Below, in pieces: positions 10,488 to 22,258 of a stretch of DNA of 64,000 nt (its first letter is position 1; each line of letters begins with the position of its first letter). Source of the DNA: Anthopleura xanthogrammica. Lineage: Eukaryota > Cnidaria > Anthozoa > Actiniaria > Actiniidae. The notes under the pieces are model-generated. The model had not been told where the DNA came from, did not search any database, and saw only the letters and a list, made by a program, of their open reading frames with translations. Location of the stretch: assembly GCA_964019055.1 (NCBI GenBank), contig OZ025211.1, forward strand, positions 12,038,400 through 12,102,399, in the 5' to 3' direction. The position numbers were made by a program, and so were the translations under genes.

Positions 10488-11432
10488 TCAAGCTTGCTCG
10501 TCTTGAACCGAGTGATGTTCTCGTCTTAAGATTCTTTTGACTGTAGTTTTTACTGCTTGACGAATATCTTGCATGCACCACAAATACAGTAAAGGATTCA
10601 CTGTCGAGTTGATTGCTACGACAAGGTCCATTATGCATGATACCTTGTAAAATATAATCGAAGAAAGGCCTTTTCCATTCATGATAGAGAAAGTAACAGC
10701 CGAGCAAAAGTACGGTAGGTACAATAGCAAGGTCGTCAACATAACAAGTATCATGGTGTTCATAGATCTTCGGTATTGCGAGACATCAAAGTCACTGCTT
10801 CCAGCGTTTGGTTGCTGACTGGACGATGATACAGAAGACGTGAGCTTCTTCAGTGAGTAGAACGCCATGGAATAACAAACGGTCATGGTTGTGAGTAAAA
10901 CAAAAAGAAAACATGGGATTAAAACATTTAATGCATATCGAAAGACGTTTGATAGGAGTAACGTCAACAGCAGTAAAAGCGCTCCCACCCAGTAAGGGAT
11001 AGTCACCATCCAGATGCGTCGAGATGTTACAAACGATCGATATCTGTTTTTCAGTCTAATGGCCAACAGTCGGTCAACGCTTATAAGAGTCAAACAGTAC
11101 AGAGATACAGAAGCTAACCAGTATCCTACAAAATGAGCAAATGCAGATATATAACATGATTTTGTGGTCCACTTTTTAATGTAAGCATAGTGTACGAAGA
11201 TCATTGAAGTCTCTGCCAACGCTCCAAACACAAGATCTGATAATGCAAGGTTAGCAAGAAGAAGATACGAAGGCTTGTGTAGAGTGGGATTCTTCCAGAT
11301 GGAATACAGTATTAAAGAGTTCAAAGATACGGCTGTTAGGGATGTAATGCCCAATAAAGCGGATAGAGGTACCCTAAACGATGGCAACTCAGCGATACTT
11401 TCGTATCGAAACGAGTAACAAGTGTTGTTCAT
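10488..11432 (-). CDS. class A GPCR, array copy 3
   Basis: Single-exon receptor, 314 aa, MNNTC start at 11432, complete set of family landmarks (DRL, LYLP, NPLLY). It is a mosaic: from TM3 to TM6 it is almost identical to copy 2, while from the third extracellular loop to the C terminus (..FSIMNGKGLSSIIFYK..) it is almost identical to copy 5. The N-terminal TM2 end (..LALSDLVFGALAETS..) resembles copy 4 more than copies 1 and 2. This pattern points to gene conversion or unequal crossing-over within the array. Confidence 0.93.
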   Translation of the reverse strand: MNNTCYSFRYESIAELPSFRVPLSALLGITSLTAVSLNSLILYSIWKNPTLHKPSYLLLANLALSDLVFGALAETSMIFVHYAYIKKWTTKSCYISAFAHFVGYWLASVSLYCLTLISVDRLLAIRLKNRYRSFVTSRRIWMVTIPYWVGALLLLLTLLLSNVFRYALNVLIPCFLFVLLTTMTVCYSMAFYSLKKLTSSVSSSSQQPNAGSSDFDVSQYRRSMNTMILVMLTTLLLYLPYFCSAVTFSIMNGKGLSSIIFYKVSCIMDLVVAINSTVNPLLYLWCMQDIRQAVKTTVKRILRREHHSVQDEQA

Positions 11433-13586
11433 CTTTTGATCTGCTTTAACTAAACGTGAAGCGTTTTAAACTGACTTTAAATTGAAAACGCTTTCTATTT
11501 TTATTACTGAGTCTTTTTTTGTTATCTTTGAAGCCTTTTTTATATATCTTTTGTACTGTTTTACTTAAAAGTTTCAATGCCTCAGGTCTGTCACCTGTCA
11601 TACGGAGTAAATTGTCGTTGCGGAATACAGAATCTTCATGTCCTATTCGTTACCTTAATATCATCTATTTTCGTTTACTTTTATCACTGGCACACTAAAC
11701 TGAATTGGTTTTCAGTGTGAACAATAACGAGGTTAGATGTTACTTAATAGTTGAATCTAATTTCCAAAAAGAAATTATATATTTTTTCCGTTATGAGATG
11801 TCAGTATAACTATTAAAGTAAATTTAAAAGTAAAAGTGCAAAACTTTTAATTAAAATAAAGGCTATGGCTCGTTCTAGACGCTTCTGCACTCAATGGCCG
11901 AAAATAATATAGCTTAGTATATTTGGACTCCGGAGCGACTTCTGAACAAGTTGAATCTGAATCAGTTGTCACTACAGTGTCACATAGTTTGACAAGCCCT
12001 ACAGAACTTGTTTACCGTGTTTGTCGACCCGATATGAAACTGCCGTACCAAACTAATTGAAACGCTTTTTTTCATTTTTTTTGCCAGACTTAATTCATCG
12101 ATTGATGACTTCGGCACATGAGAGGATAAAATAAAAATTAAACTAGCCCCTGGTAGCAGGGTAGACTGGGATACCTGGATGGTAGTGGATCCTTGGGAGC
12201 CAGGGTCGTGATACGAGCTATTGCCGTTGGAGTAGTATACTGAAACCGTGGGTTCAAGTTCCGCCAAGGGCGTATGATATTTTTCTCTGTTATATCTTTA
12301 TTTTGTTCTTTACACCCAAGGTAGCTCATTTCACTAGTATTCATATCATTGAAAGTGTCATAATTCTCAAATTATGTTTTGCTAAAATATTATTGCCATG
12401 TGTGTTATATTTGATTGCTGACTAGTGCATCAAATCCTATTTTCCCAGTTCACAAAAAGAAAACCCTAGATGCCATTTTAGTGGACAGCCATTTTGGAAA
12501 AAAAGTTAAATAAAAAAATTATCGAAAATACCCCTTTTGAAGTCCAACTTCCACTTCCTTCAAATTCCAGTCCGAGTTTTACCATACGTAATTAAGTCGC
12601 AGACAGAAGGTCTAGCAAAGCAAGCTGACGGAGACACGTTTTCTTTGGCTCAGCATTTTGTTTACCACTTGAGTCCTTCTTTTAGAACGGTAAGACGAGC
12701 AAATAATTGCTCAAAACGTCCCTCAGAATTGCATTACATTTTATAATTTTGTATGTTCGTATACATTTGTAAATCAGTCGATAGTTCGTAAATGTTTAAC
12801 GAGTGCCGTGAGTTGAATGAATCTGAGGGTCAAAAGGCATGCGTTCGATTTTTAAAACATGGAATATGTCACAACTATTCGCCGATTTAACATGGAATAA
12901 TTATCATTACTCTTTCTTAATATCAAAATGAAAGTCCGAATAAACTTCTTTGTACCTCATGTTTATTTGTAGTAGTGTTGTTGAGTCAAAACATTAAATA
13001 TAGCATCCGAGAATCGGGTCGCTAAAACTCAAATGAAGTCATGACGTCCTATCTGTTTGAATTTAGCTTCGAGATCTTTAACACAAAAAATATTTGCTAA
13101 TTTGTACCTTGGTACTGATACTACAGACAATACTGCGTTGAATAGCTGAGTTAAAGCACGAGTAGTTAATTAAAGTTAGATATTTGCCATGATAAATGAA
13201 AATTCTTTATAATCTTGGTTTGATTGGAAATATCCTTGTTTACGAATAAATTAAAAATTCTGACTCGGCTCAGTCTAGAATTGCAACAGTCAACGAAATA
13301 GAGCATGCGTAGACATTAAATTATGTCACGTGATAAGCTAGCTCCGCCCTCTGTTAATTACTTGGCAACGTAGTGGCATTGATTGACAGGTGACACATGT
13401 TAGTTAATCGGATTCATAGACGGGAATCCTGTAGCAGATGCCCGCTAAGGACTCTTGCGTAAGGCCGCAATGACCCTCTGGGTAGTATTGCGCAATTTGT
13501 TCATTTTGTCGCGGAGAAGACACAAAAAAAACCAAAGGCATCTTATGACTGTGATACCACAGGCATCCCAGTTAAAAAAAAAAAAA

Positions 13587-14158
13587 AAAAAAAAAAATTG
13601 AGTATATGTTTACGTTTCAAGTCACCCATCCAGGTAATGATCTCGCACGATCGGGCTTGACTCAGTTTCTTGGAAGTTCAGTTTTTATCCACTGGGCCAC
13701 GGTTTTCAAGATATTATCACAACAATAGCCGAGAACAATGCAGCATATAGACTAGGTTATTTCCCACTTCAAACCAATGTGCCAGTGCGTGGCAGGTTGC
13801 GCAAGGGGCTAGCTGTTATGGTCTGGGGGCCGGCTGGTCTCTCGCCTGATGCCTTCGGGCTAGAACATGACCCTGCGTAATTCGTGCAGCCAAGGGCGGA
13901 GAGATTTAATTGCCGTCATGTCCGAATTCCAAACGTTGTCCCAGTTCTGCGAGATGTCTTGGGGTATGGCATGTGGAGGGCACTATCTTTTTTTTTTCGG
14001 TTTTAGATTTTTTTTCACATTTTTTTTCCTCTTTTTTTTTCTTTTTTTTTTTTTCTTTACTTGTTCTTTTTTTTTTTTTTTTTTTGTTTCTTAGTTTTGC
14101 TGGTATTTTTGTTTTCTTTGTTGTGGTAAGTTTTTAATCTTTTTGGATATTTTTCCTC
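13587..14158. repeat. dispersed repeat R, copy interrupted at its distal end
   Basis: Same sequence as 25,470-26,000 and 33,040-33,780. On the minus strand it contains 'gtggcccagtggat', like a pol III A box, and 'cctggatgggtgac', like the box C region of 5S rRNA. A strongly T-rich tract follows (13,990-14,100). The tail is cut off by the retrotransposon remnant that follows. The frames at 13,867-14,137 come from the T tract and are not genes. Confidence 0.6.
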
Positions 14159-14164
14159 CGATGG

Positions 14165-14165
<1 letters not shown>

Positions 14166-14214
<49 letters not shown>
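14166..14214. repeat. (AAT)n microsatellite
   Basis: About 16 repeats of AAT, forming the 3' tail of the retrotransposon remnant. Confidence 0.9.
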
Positions 14215-14215
<1 letters not shown>

Positions 14216-14850
14216 TTATTTCTAGTGCATTCCAATGTTCTCAATGCCCTTACAGAAACAGCAAAATATATACATATATACACAGGCAAATAAACCAAAA
14301 GGAATATAAAATATCTATATCTATTAATGTAATGTGCACTCAAAATATAAAAATCTACCTAGATATGGGAAATAGAAGTCAAAACATTCAAAGTCAAAAG
14401 AAAAAATATGATGCGGAATATGCCATGAATATGAAAAAATAATTAGAAAAATTCGTACATAGATATAGGAATAAACGTCAAACATTCAAGTCAAAAAGAA
14501 AAGTCTTAAGTTGTTTCTTGAAGCTATCTATGTCTTTAGAGTTCCTTAAATTAAACTAGGTGAAAGCTGGTTCCAAAGCCTTGGTGCGCATGATGAAAAC
14601 ATTGCTTTTCATATGTTTCAGTTCTGTAACCCGGTGTGGACAGACAAATGCTGTTGTTGCTGTTAGAGCGTAACCTCCGCAGTGGCTTCTGTACAACCAG
14701 TAGATCAATGAGATCCGATGGTGCCAACCCATTGAGTACTTTAAAGGTTATTAGCAGGATCTTGAAAATTATTCTCTTTTTCACTGTCAGCCAGTGAAGT
14801 GAACGTAAATTTGGAGTAATATGTTCATGTTTTTTCTTTAACTACAATAT
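14166..14850 (-). mobile_element. CR1/L2-like non-LTR retrotransposon, 5'-truncated 3' end
   Basis: Reading the minus strand, the frame gives ..SLHWLTVKKRIIFKILL.., ..FKVLNGLAP.. and, after a stop, ..DSFKKQLKTFLFD... This is the region just after the reverse transcriptase in CR1/L2/Rex1-type elements. The element ends in an ATT microsatellite (AAT on plus, 14,166-14,214), the usual 3' end of such elements. Everything upstream of the last part is missing, as expected for a truncated insertion. It is not functional. Confidence 0.75.
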
Positions 14851-14856
14851 ATTCTA

Positions 14857-15140
14857 AGTAATATATACAAAATGAGTGGCCGTGTTGTATCAGATATACA
14901 ACCACGAGACGAAGGCAAGTGATTGTATATCTGATACAACACGGACACGAATATTGTATATTACTTATGAAACGTCTAGGTGTATACATTCATGTTCTAC
15001 TAAAATTTTAAAGATAAAATTGAGAAAATTGCAGTTAAAGTTTATGCAAATCAGGACGATTTTGTATCAGATATACAACCTCCTCCACTGACAATGATTT
15101 CTATTGTGTTTTCCTCATTACTTATTCATGAGTTTTATAA
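14857..15140. mobile_element. MITE-like hairpin element, copy 1
   Basis: A palindrome at 14,857-14,965 ('agtaatatatac' arm, inner stem 'gttgtatcagatatacaa') followed by about 170 bases that also recur at 47,358-47,650 inside MED20 intron 4. This copy lacks about 13 bases present in the other. No coding capacity. Confidence 0.7.
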
Positions 15141-15353
15141 TAAGACTTTATAACCTGCTCAGGTTCATTACAGGCTACAAACTTGAGATTCAGATCTTTA
15201 CTAAGAATACGTCGATAAAATAGCAATCTTGCTGCTCGAAGTTCATACAACCTAGCACCATAAAAACAATCAATATCAAGCAAGGCGTCTGGGATGATTA
15301 AGGACCGCAGACGTTTACGCTAACGGAGAGCTTGTCCGCCTTCATTCAGAGTA

Positions 15354-16301
15354 TCAAGCTTGCTCGTCTTGAACCGAGTGATGTTCTCGTCTTAAGATTC
15401 TTTTGACTGTAGTTTTTACTGCTTGACGAATATCTTGCATGCGCCACAAATACAGTAAAGGATTCACTGTCGAGTTGATTGATACGACAAGTTCCACTAT
15501 GGATATTACCTTGTAAATTATAATCAAAGAAAGGCTATTTACATTCATGATAGAGAATGTAACATCCGAACAAAAGTACGGTAGGTACAATAGCAAGGTC
15601 GTCAACATGACAAGTATCATGGTGTTCATAGATCTTCGGTACTGTGAGACATCAAAGCTAGGACTACTTCCATCGTTTGGTTGCTGACTGGACGATGATA
15701 CAGAAGACGTTAGCTTCTTCAGTGAGTAGAACGCCATGGAATAACAAACGGTCATAGTTGAAAGAAACACGAAAACAAAACATGGGATTATAACATTTAA
15801 TGCATACCAAAAGACGTTTGATAGGAGTAACGTCAACAGCAGCAAAAGCGCTCCCACCCAGTAAGGGATAGTCACCATCCAGATGCGTCGAGATGTTACA
15901 AACAATCGATATCTGTTTTTCAGTTTAATGGCCAACAGTCGGTCAACACTTATAAGAACCAAACAGTACAGAGACACAGAAGCTAACCAGTATCCTATAA
16001 GATGAGTAACTGCAGTTATATAACAATATTGTGTTGCCCACTTTTTGATGTAAGCATAGTGGAAGAGGATCTTTGAAGTTTCAGCAAGTGCTCCAAACAT
16101 AAGATCTGATAATGTAAGATTAGCAAGAAGAAGATACGAAGGCTTGTGTAGAGTTGGATTCTTCCAGATGGAATACAGTATTAAAGAGTTCAAAGATACG
16201 GCTGTTAGTGATGTAATGCCAAATAACGCGGATAGAGGTATCCTAAACGATGGCAACTCAGCGATACTATTGTATCGAAACGAGTAGCAAGTGTTGTTCA
16301 T
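15354..16301 (-). CDS. class A GPCR, array copy 4
   Basis: Single-exon receptor, 315 aa, MNNTC start at 16301. All landmarks are kept (N-X-T near the N terminus, DRL, LYLP, NPLLY, basic tail ..RREHHSVQDEQA). TM3 start reads ..ATQYCYITAVTHLIGYW.., close to copy 1, while TM2 resembles copy 3. The third extracellular loop (..SIMNVNSLSLIIIYK..) is its own variant. One small change from the group is K in place of R after the DRLLAI motif. Confidence 0.93.
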   Translation of the reverse strand: MNNTCYSFRYNSIAELPSFRIPLSALFGITSLTAVSLNSLILYSIWKNPTLHKPSYLLLANLTLSDLMFGALAETSKILFHYAYIKKWATQYCYITAVTHLIGYWLASVSLYCLVLISVDRLLAIKLKNRYRLFVTSRRIWMVTIPYWVGALLLLLTLLLSNVFWYALNVIIPCFVFVFLSTMTVCYSMAFYSLKKLTSSVSSSSQQPNDGSSPSFDVSQYRRSMNTMILVMLTTLLLYLPYFCSDVTFSIMNVNSLSLIIIYKVISIVELVVSINSTVNPLLYLWRMQDIRQAVKTTVKRILRREHHSVQDEQA

Positions 16302-17441
16302 CTTTTGATCTGCTTCAACTAAACGTGAAGCGTTTTAAACTGACTTAAAAATGAAAACGCTTTCGATTTTTATTACTGAGTCTTTTTGTCATCTGTTAAA
16401 CCTTTTTTAATTATCTTTTGTGCTGTTTTATTAAAAAGTTTCAATGCCTCATAATATTTTTCAGGTCTGCCACCTGTCATACGGAGTAAATTGTCGTTGC
16501 AGAATACAGAATCTTCATATCCTATTCGTTAGCTTATCATTTAGTTTCGCTTACTTCCATCACTGGCACACTAAACTGAATTGGTTTTCAGTGTGAACAA
16601 TAACGAGGATAGAGGTTACTTAATAGTTGAGTCTAATTTCCAAAAAGTAATATATTTTTCCGTAATGAGATGTCTTTCAGTATAACTATTAAAGTAAATT
16701 GACCGTTTGTGAGTGGATGAACAATTCAAAAGTTGTTGGAAATCTGAATAGATCGAAAAATGAGTAACCTTTTTTGAGTTTTTAAACACAAAAGTAATGC
16801 TAGTGTATTCTGAAGCCACAGAAGGGTGCAAAACTTTTAATTAAAATGGAGGCTATGGCTCCTTCTAGACGCTTCTGCACTCATTTGCCAAAAATAATAT
16901 ATCCAAGTATATATATTTGGACTCCGGAGCGACTTCTGAGCGAGTTGAATCTGAATCAGTTGCCGCTGCAATGTCACATAGTTTGAGAAGCCCTACAGAA
17001 CTTGTTTGCAGTGTTTGTCGACCCGATATAAAACTACCGTACCAAACTAATTCAAACGCCATTTTTCTTTTGCCAGACATAATTCATCTATTGATGACTT
17101 CGGCACATGAGAGGACAGAATAAGGAAAAAAAACCCATATAAATGCTTGAGTAGGTATAGACTGCGTAGGCCCTCGCGAGGGGTGGAGTGCTGGGAGGAT
17201 GAGGGAAGGAAGGAGGGCCTGCAGACAAACCCCGCTTTTTTGCCTAACGCCTCCTAGTTAACTTAAAGTTTCCTGTTATATGTCAATGTCAAAATCGACC
17301 AATTTAAATTAATGGGATGAAATACAATATGAAGGGAACGATCAGCAACGGTTGATACTATAAATATGACATGGATCCAAAGGAGGTTCCATGGTTGTCC
17401 CATGATGCATTGCGTTTCATAGTACATTGTCAATTCTTTCG

Positions 17442-17449
17442 TGACGTCA
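17442..17449 (+). promoter_or_regulatory. CRE-like palindrome TGACGTCA (unit 4)
   Basis: Same context as in units 1 and 2, 31 bases before the mini-exon ATG at 17,480. Confidence 0.45.
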
Positions 17450-17479
17450 TCACTTTGTTTGAGCTGGCTTTGAGTCAAG

Positions 17480-17619
17480 ATGAAAATGGCGATGTTTAGT
17501 CCAGATACATCAATGGACAACACTAAACCCTCCTCTCACATGGGTTACAGAAACTATCCAGATGATTTTTGCAGAGTTTGTAAATACAATCTAAAACCCA
17601 CTTTGGTAACTATAGCAAG
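17480..17619 (+). CDS. possible first exon with a CxxC motif (unit 4)
   Basis: Begins with three in-frame ATGs (ATG-AAA-ATG-GCG-ATG) and runs 46 codons to an AAG/GTAATA donor at 17,619/17,620. The frame contains ..YPDDFCRVCKYNLKP.., a CxxC that could be half of a zinc-binding site. A CRE-like palindrome lies just upstream. If unspliced, the frame stops one codon after the junction. I found no following exon with confidence, and the family is not recognised, so this may be an orphan first exon duplicated with the array. It is the only copy with the ATG, both cysteines and the donor all intact. Confidence 0.35.
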
Positions 17620-18423
17620 GTAATAAAATCTTCACTGAGCACAGAATTTTTCACTGAGCAAAGATTTGTTGGGCACCATGGCAACCCAGTAATGATCCTC
17701 GGCTTCGTAACAGTCCACAATTAAAGTATTATTTAAAACGGTCAACAAACGAAAGTCTAGTTTTGCAGTCAATATCGAACCGGGGAAAATTAAAAATGGC
17801 CAAAAATCCTGTTTGAAATAAAATATCTCGAAATAAATCAGTTCTTATAGTGGGTAACAAATTCAGTATGTTTGTATATAAGAGCTAACCCATAGAGAAT
17901 CGATTTCTTACAATGGTATGGATGGGAGCTCGTAAAAGGCAAACAAAGATGGCTATCTGTAAATTCAACATAAACATGTTTATGAATAAATCCGTCTTTG
18001 AGTTGTAAAATTAAAATTAAAACATTCACGCTATGCTCGTAGTACTCCATGGTAAAGTTTGTCACTTCGGTCAGCAGCAATATTAGATATATTGCCAGCC
18101 TCAGTAACTGTTTAATTTACTGATATTGGGTAGTTTGCTCACACGCACACATATTGAATATATATCTAGTAAACTATTAGATAACTAAAATATATACAAT
18201 ATATACTAAGAAGACTTTATAACCTGCTCAGGTTCATTAAAGAGTACAAAGCTTGAGATTCAGATTTTTACTATAAATACGACGATAAAATAGCTATCTT
18301 GCTGTTCGAGGTTCATACAGTCTAACGACTTGAAAACGGTCCACATTAAACAAGGCGTCTGGGATGATTAAGGACAGCAGACTTTTACGGACACGGATAG
18401 CTTGTCTACCTTTATTTAGAGTT

Positions 18424-19200
18424 TCAAGCTTGCTCGTCTGAAGTTAGCGATGTCTTTTGACTGTAGTTCTTGCATGCGCCACAAATACATTAAAGGATTC
18501 ACTGTCGAGTTGGTTGCTACAGTCAGCTCGCTTATCAATAATGCCGTCTATGAATCCAATGAACGAAAATCTTTCTCGAGAGCTGATATGCAATAACTGA
18601 GCAAAAATACGGTAGGTGCTATACTAGGTCGTCAACATGACAAATATCATGGTGTTCATAGATCTTCGGTATTGCGAGACATCAAAGTTACTGCTTCCAT
18701 CGTTTGGTTGCTGACTGGACGAGAATGATACAGAAGACGTGAGCTTGTTAAGTGAGTAGAAGGCCATGGAATAACAAACAGTTATGGTTGTGAGAAACAC
18801 GAAAACAAAACACGGAAACAGAAAATATGTTGCAGATTGAAAGACCTTTTATAGGAGTAACGTGAACACCAGGAAGAGCATTCTCGCCCAGTAAGGGATA
18901 GTCACCATCGAGATGCGTCGAGATGTTACAAACGATCGATATCTGTTTTTCAGTCTAATGGCCAAAAATCGGTCCACACTAATTAGAGCCAAACAGTATA
19001 GAGAATAGAGGCTAACCAGTATGCAATGACATATTTTGACAATATTGTGTTGCCAACTTTTTAATGTAAGCATAGTGGAAAAGGGTCGTTGAATTTTCAG
19101 GAAAAAAAAAACACAAAAAAAGTCCGAAAATACAAGATTAGCAAGAAGAAGATACGAAGGCTTGTGTAGAGTTGGATTCTTCCAGATGGAATACAGTATT
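18424..19200 (-). pseudogene. broken class A GPCR, array copy 5
   Basis: The segment aligns with the receptors from the middle of TM1 (..LILYSIWKNPTLHKPSYLL..) to the tail. It has lost its N terminus and half of TM1 at 19,199-19,202, where a foldback element begins. Inside there are frameshifts and stops: the open frame 18,849-19,301 ends early, TM2-TM3 reads ..VFSDFFCVFFFLK.. after an A-run expansion, and the tail is damaged. The TM7 region around 18,520-18,600 resembles copy 2. No functional receptor can be made from it. Confidence 0.9.
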
Positions 19201-19202
19201 AA

Positions 19203-21017
19203 GAGCCGTTGTCTGTAAATATCGAGAATCGGCGGACAGTCGCTTAAAACCGAAATTCTTTTTCTTACACCAATCAAACCCCTTTGGTGAACTATTTTCA
19301 AAAATCGTATCGATAGTTCAAACGGATTTTTATTTCTTTCAAAATCGCAGTTTTTCGAAATGCCCTAAATTGACCATCAGACAGGCCTTATGACCAAGCG
19401 AAAATCCTGCATATTTGCTCCGTTCGAACACAAAAACCAAAGCACGAAAGACATTGATATTTAGTCACGAACAACATCATTATTTCCTCTTTCTAAAACA
19501 TTTAAAATATTACCGATATTTTGGAGTTTTACTATTTTTGGAGAACACTTTATTAGATGCCGTTAAAGCGTTGACGCGAGCGCGTAAAATTTTACTGTTT
19601 TTAAAGTCATCGAATCCAGCTTGGTACATAGAATTTTAGTCTAAAGCCTTGATTTTCTGAAAGATCAACCCTTCTAAATTAAGGGCTAAAAATATTATTG
19701 ATGGCACTCAAAGAGTATTTTATTACGAAGCGTAAACGCGAATCACATTTTAGAAAAATATAGTGGTAATTCGCATAAGATCGCACGTCGGTTATTGTGA
19801 AGTAAAATGCACAAATAGAGCATTGTTCAAAGGACTAGAATAAAATAATGGATGACAGGTAAGGTTGGATATGTTATCCTCGTATCTGGGCAAGTACAGT
19901 TGAAATTAACGACCAAAAAGGAGTACTTTTCCTAGCATCAAGTCAGCACGCTTACTAATAGACGTGACGTGACAACAAGCGTGACAAAGACCATTCTACA
20001 AACAGGTTGGGGTTCGGCCTTTGATGTCACCGAATTCTTTTGCATGTCACGCTCGTATTTGCAATGAAAAGCAAAATATTATCCACATTTTCGCTTCGCC
20101 ACGAAAGAGTTTTGACGGACCAAGAACAACATTTTTACACAGTCACACTGAAAGGTCATATTGCTAGGGAAAAATTATTTTCGGTCTCAAATGAACATCT
20201 AACCCAGGCGTTTGTTGCTCTTGAAAGTCGGGATTATTATTTTGTCATATGACTCTCCCACTCCCTTCGAGTCACTCTCATTTGATGTTCATTATGAGTG
20301 TTCGTACTCAAAAGATTTTTCAAAAGATTTTCATGTTTTGAAAGGACGAAATAATGCTTTAATACTAAGCCAAATCCCAAACTCAACCAATACTTATTTG
20401 TCAAACGACAGCCCATCAAAAAGGCGTTATTGTACAGACAACCCCTCAATGTAGACTTAAGTTTTATTAAAACATGTTTCGCGTTTACACATCGTAATGA
20501 AATACACTTTAAGTGTCATCAATAATATTTTTAAGCCTTAATTTAGAACGGTTGATCTTTTGGAAAATTTATGTTTTGGGCTAAAATTCTATGTACCAAA
20601 CTGGATTTGATGACCTTAAAAACAGTAAAATTTTATGCTCTCGCTCCAACGCTTTCACCACATCTTATAAAGTGTTCTCCAAAAATAGTAAAACTCCAAA
20701 ATATAGGCAATATTTTAAATGTTTTAGAAAGAGAAAATAAAGATGTTGCTCGTGAATAAATGTCAGTGCCTTTCGTGTTTTGGTTTTTGTTAACCAGCGC
20801 AGCAAATATGCAGGATTTTCGCTTGGTCATAAGGCCTGTCTGATGGTCAATTTAGGGCATTTCGAAAAACTTCGATTTTGAAGAAAATAAAATCCGTTTA
20901 AACTTTCGATACGATTTTTGAAAATAGTTCACCAAAAAGGTTGATTGGTGAAAGAAAAAGAATTTCGGCTTGATGTGACTTTTCGCTGATTCTCAATATT
21001 TACAGACAACGGCTCCT
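19203..21017. mobile_element. foldback element with ~540 bp inverted arms
   Basis: Left arm 19,203-19,744 and right arm 20,479-21,017 are inverted copies, about 85% alike by eye, with a central region of about 730 bases. The outer ends read 'gagccgttgtctgtaaat' and its complement. TTAA stands at both outer edges (19,199 and 21,018), suggesting a TTAA-specific, piggyBac-like origin. Frames inside (19,172-20,830) show no transposase. Confidence 0.75.
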
Positions 21018-21021
21018 TTAA

Positions 21022-21402
21022 GGAGGCTCCCTAGAGTTTACTCTTCCTCCATCGACGTCCAGAGGCAAAGCACCAAGAGTCACAAAAACTACTTGCATTT
21101 TGTCCAGAATTATCAATCATTTCAAACCAGTAGCAACACTCGGAAGCAGCAGCAAATAAAGCTCCGTGAAATCTACCCTTGTGTTTAGTGATTTTTATAC
21201 GACTTTGACAAACTTGCACGTTCAAAACAGTTCATTTATTCAGAATGCAATGAGCATGCTTGCGCATGCGCAACTACTAAACTCGAAGAATTTTTATTTT
21301 GCGTACGTTAATTTTCTATCAGGCATCGATATGCAGATATGCTTTTGTTATAAAAAGATTTCTCTTATAGCTCCAAATACCTGTAAACTCTAGGGAGCCT
21401 CC
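21022..21402. mobile_element. TTAA-flanked MITE
   Basis: Terminal inverted repeats 'ggaggctccctagagttta' and its complement bound a 381 bp element. TTAA flanks both sides (21,018-21,021 and 21,403-21,406); the left TTAA is shared with the foldback element. No coding capacity. Confidence 0.75.
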
Positions 21403-22258
21403 TTAAATGCCTCATAATATTTTTCAGGTCTGCCACCTGTCATAATACGGAGTAAATGGTGGTTGCGGAATACAGAATCTTGTCCTATTCATTACCTTAT
21501 CATGTAGTTTCGCTTACTTTCATCACTGGCTCACAGAACTGAATTGGTTTTCAGTGTGAACAATAACGAGGTTAGAGGTTATATACTTAATAGCTGAAAC
21601 TAATTTCCAAAAAGTAATATATTTTTCCGTTATGAGACGTCAGTATAACTATTAAAGTAAATTAACCGTTTATGAGTGCATCACCAATTCAAAAGTTGTT
21701 GGGAATTTGAATAGATCGAAAAATTTTGAGATTCCCCACAGAAGGGTGAAAAAACTTTTAATTAAAATGAAGGCTATGGCTCGTTCTAGACGCTTCTGCA
21801 CTCATTGGCCGAAAATAATATATCCAAGTAAATTTGGACTCCGGAGCGACTTCTGAGCAAGTTGAATCTGAATCAGTTGTCGCTACAGTGTCACATAGTT
21901 TGACAAGCCCTACAGAACTTGTTTTCAAAAACTAATTCAAACTAATTCAAACGCCATTCATTAATTAGGGACCTTAAGCACCAAGACGCGAGACAGGACG
22001 ACGCGTTACCGGATGTGAATTTTTATTTCCGGTCATGCGCACTGAACGCAGTCAAGCGAATATTGCCGCGTCTTCGAGATTCTGCAACGCGAGTCAGGCT
22101 GTTTTCACGGCGTGAGACAACGTGTGTTATTTTTCTGCTGTTTTTGCAAGGTAAGGGTAAATTTTAAATTGCCGAAGTGTTTTTCAATCATTCAAGTACA
22201 CGTTGTGTGTGTTTGAGAAAAAAACAAGCTAAATATCTCTTTAATTTCTTCTTTAAAG

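Larger units (their letters stand above)
9698..13586. repeat. GPCR array unit 3 with unrelated insert
   Basis: Unit 3 has the usual 3' flank (palindrome at 10,088-10,156), receptor (10,488-11,432) and a shortened upstream block to about 12,125. From there to 13,586 the sequence is not shared with other units. I see no gene in it: a short open stretch at 12,537-12,670 ends at a GT-like donor but has no family match, a 'tcacgtga' E-box is near 13,325, and a sequence with a weak B-box-like 'gggttcaagttcc' lies near 12,250. It ends with a poly-A run at 13,574-13,597. Confidence 0.6.
15120..17692. repeat. GPCR array unit 4
   Basis: Unit 4 begins abruptly at 'ataagactttataacc', so most of its 3' flank is missing. 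It then has the receptor (15,354-16,301), upstream block (16,302-17,110), GC-rich segment, CRE-like site (17,442) and the best-preserved mini-exon (17,480-17,619). It ends early, near 17,660, without the exon-like membrane frame. Confidence 0.7.

Noticed and set aside
12160..12260. Possible tRNA gene or SINE head
   Set aside because: It has a B-box-like 'gggttcaagttcc' but no convincing A box or cloverleaf.
14551..14784. Independent small gene on minus
   Set aside because: It is the post-reverse-transcriptase part of a truncated CR1/L2-like retrotransposon with an ATT tail.
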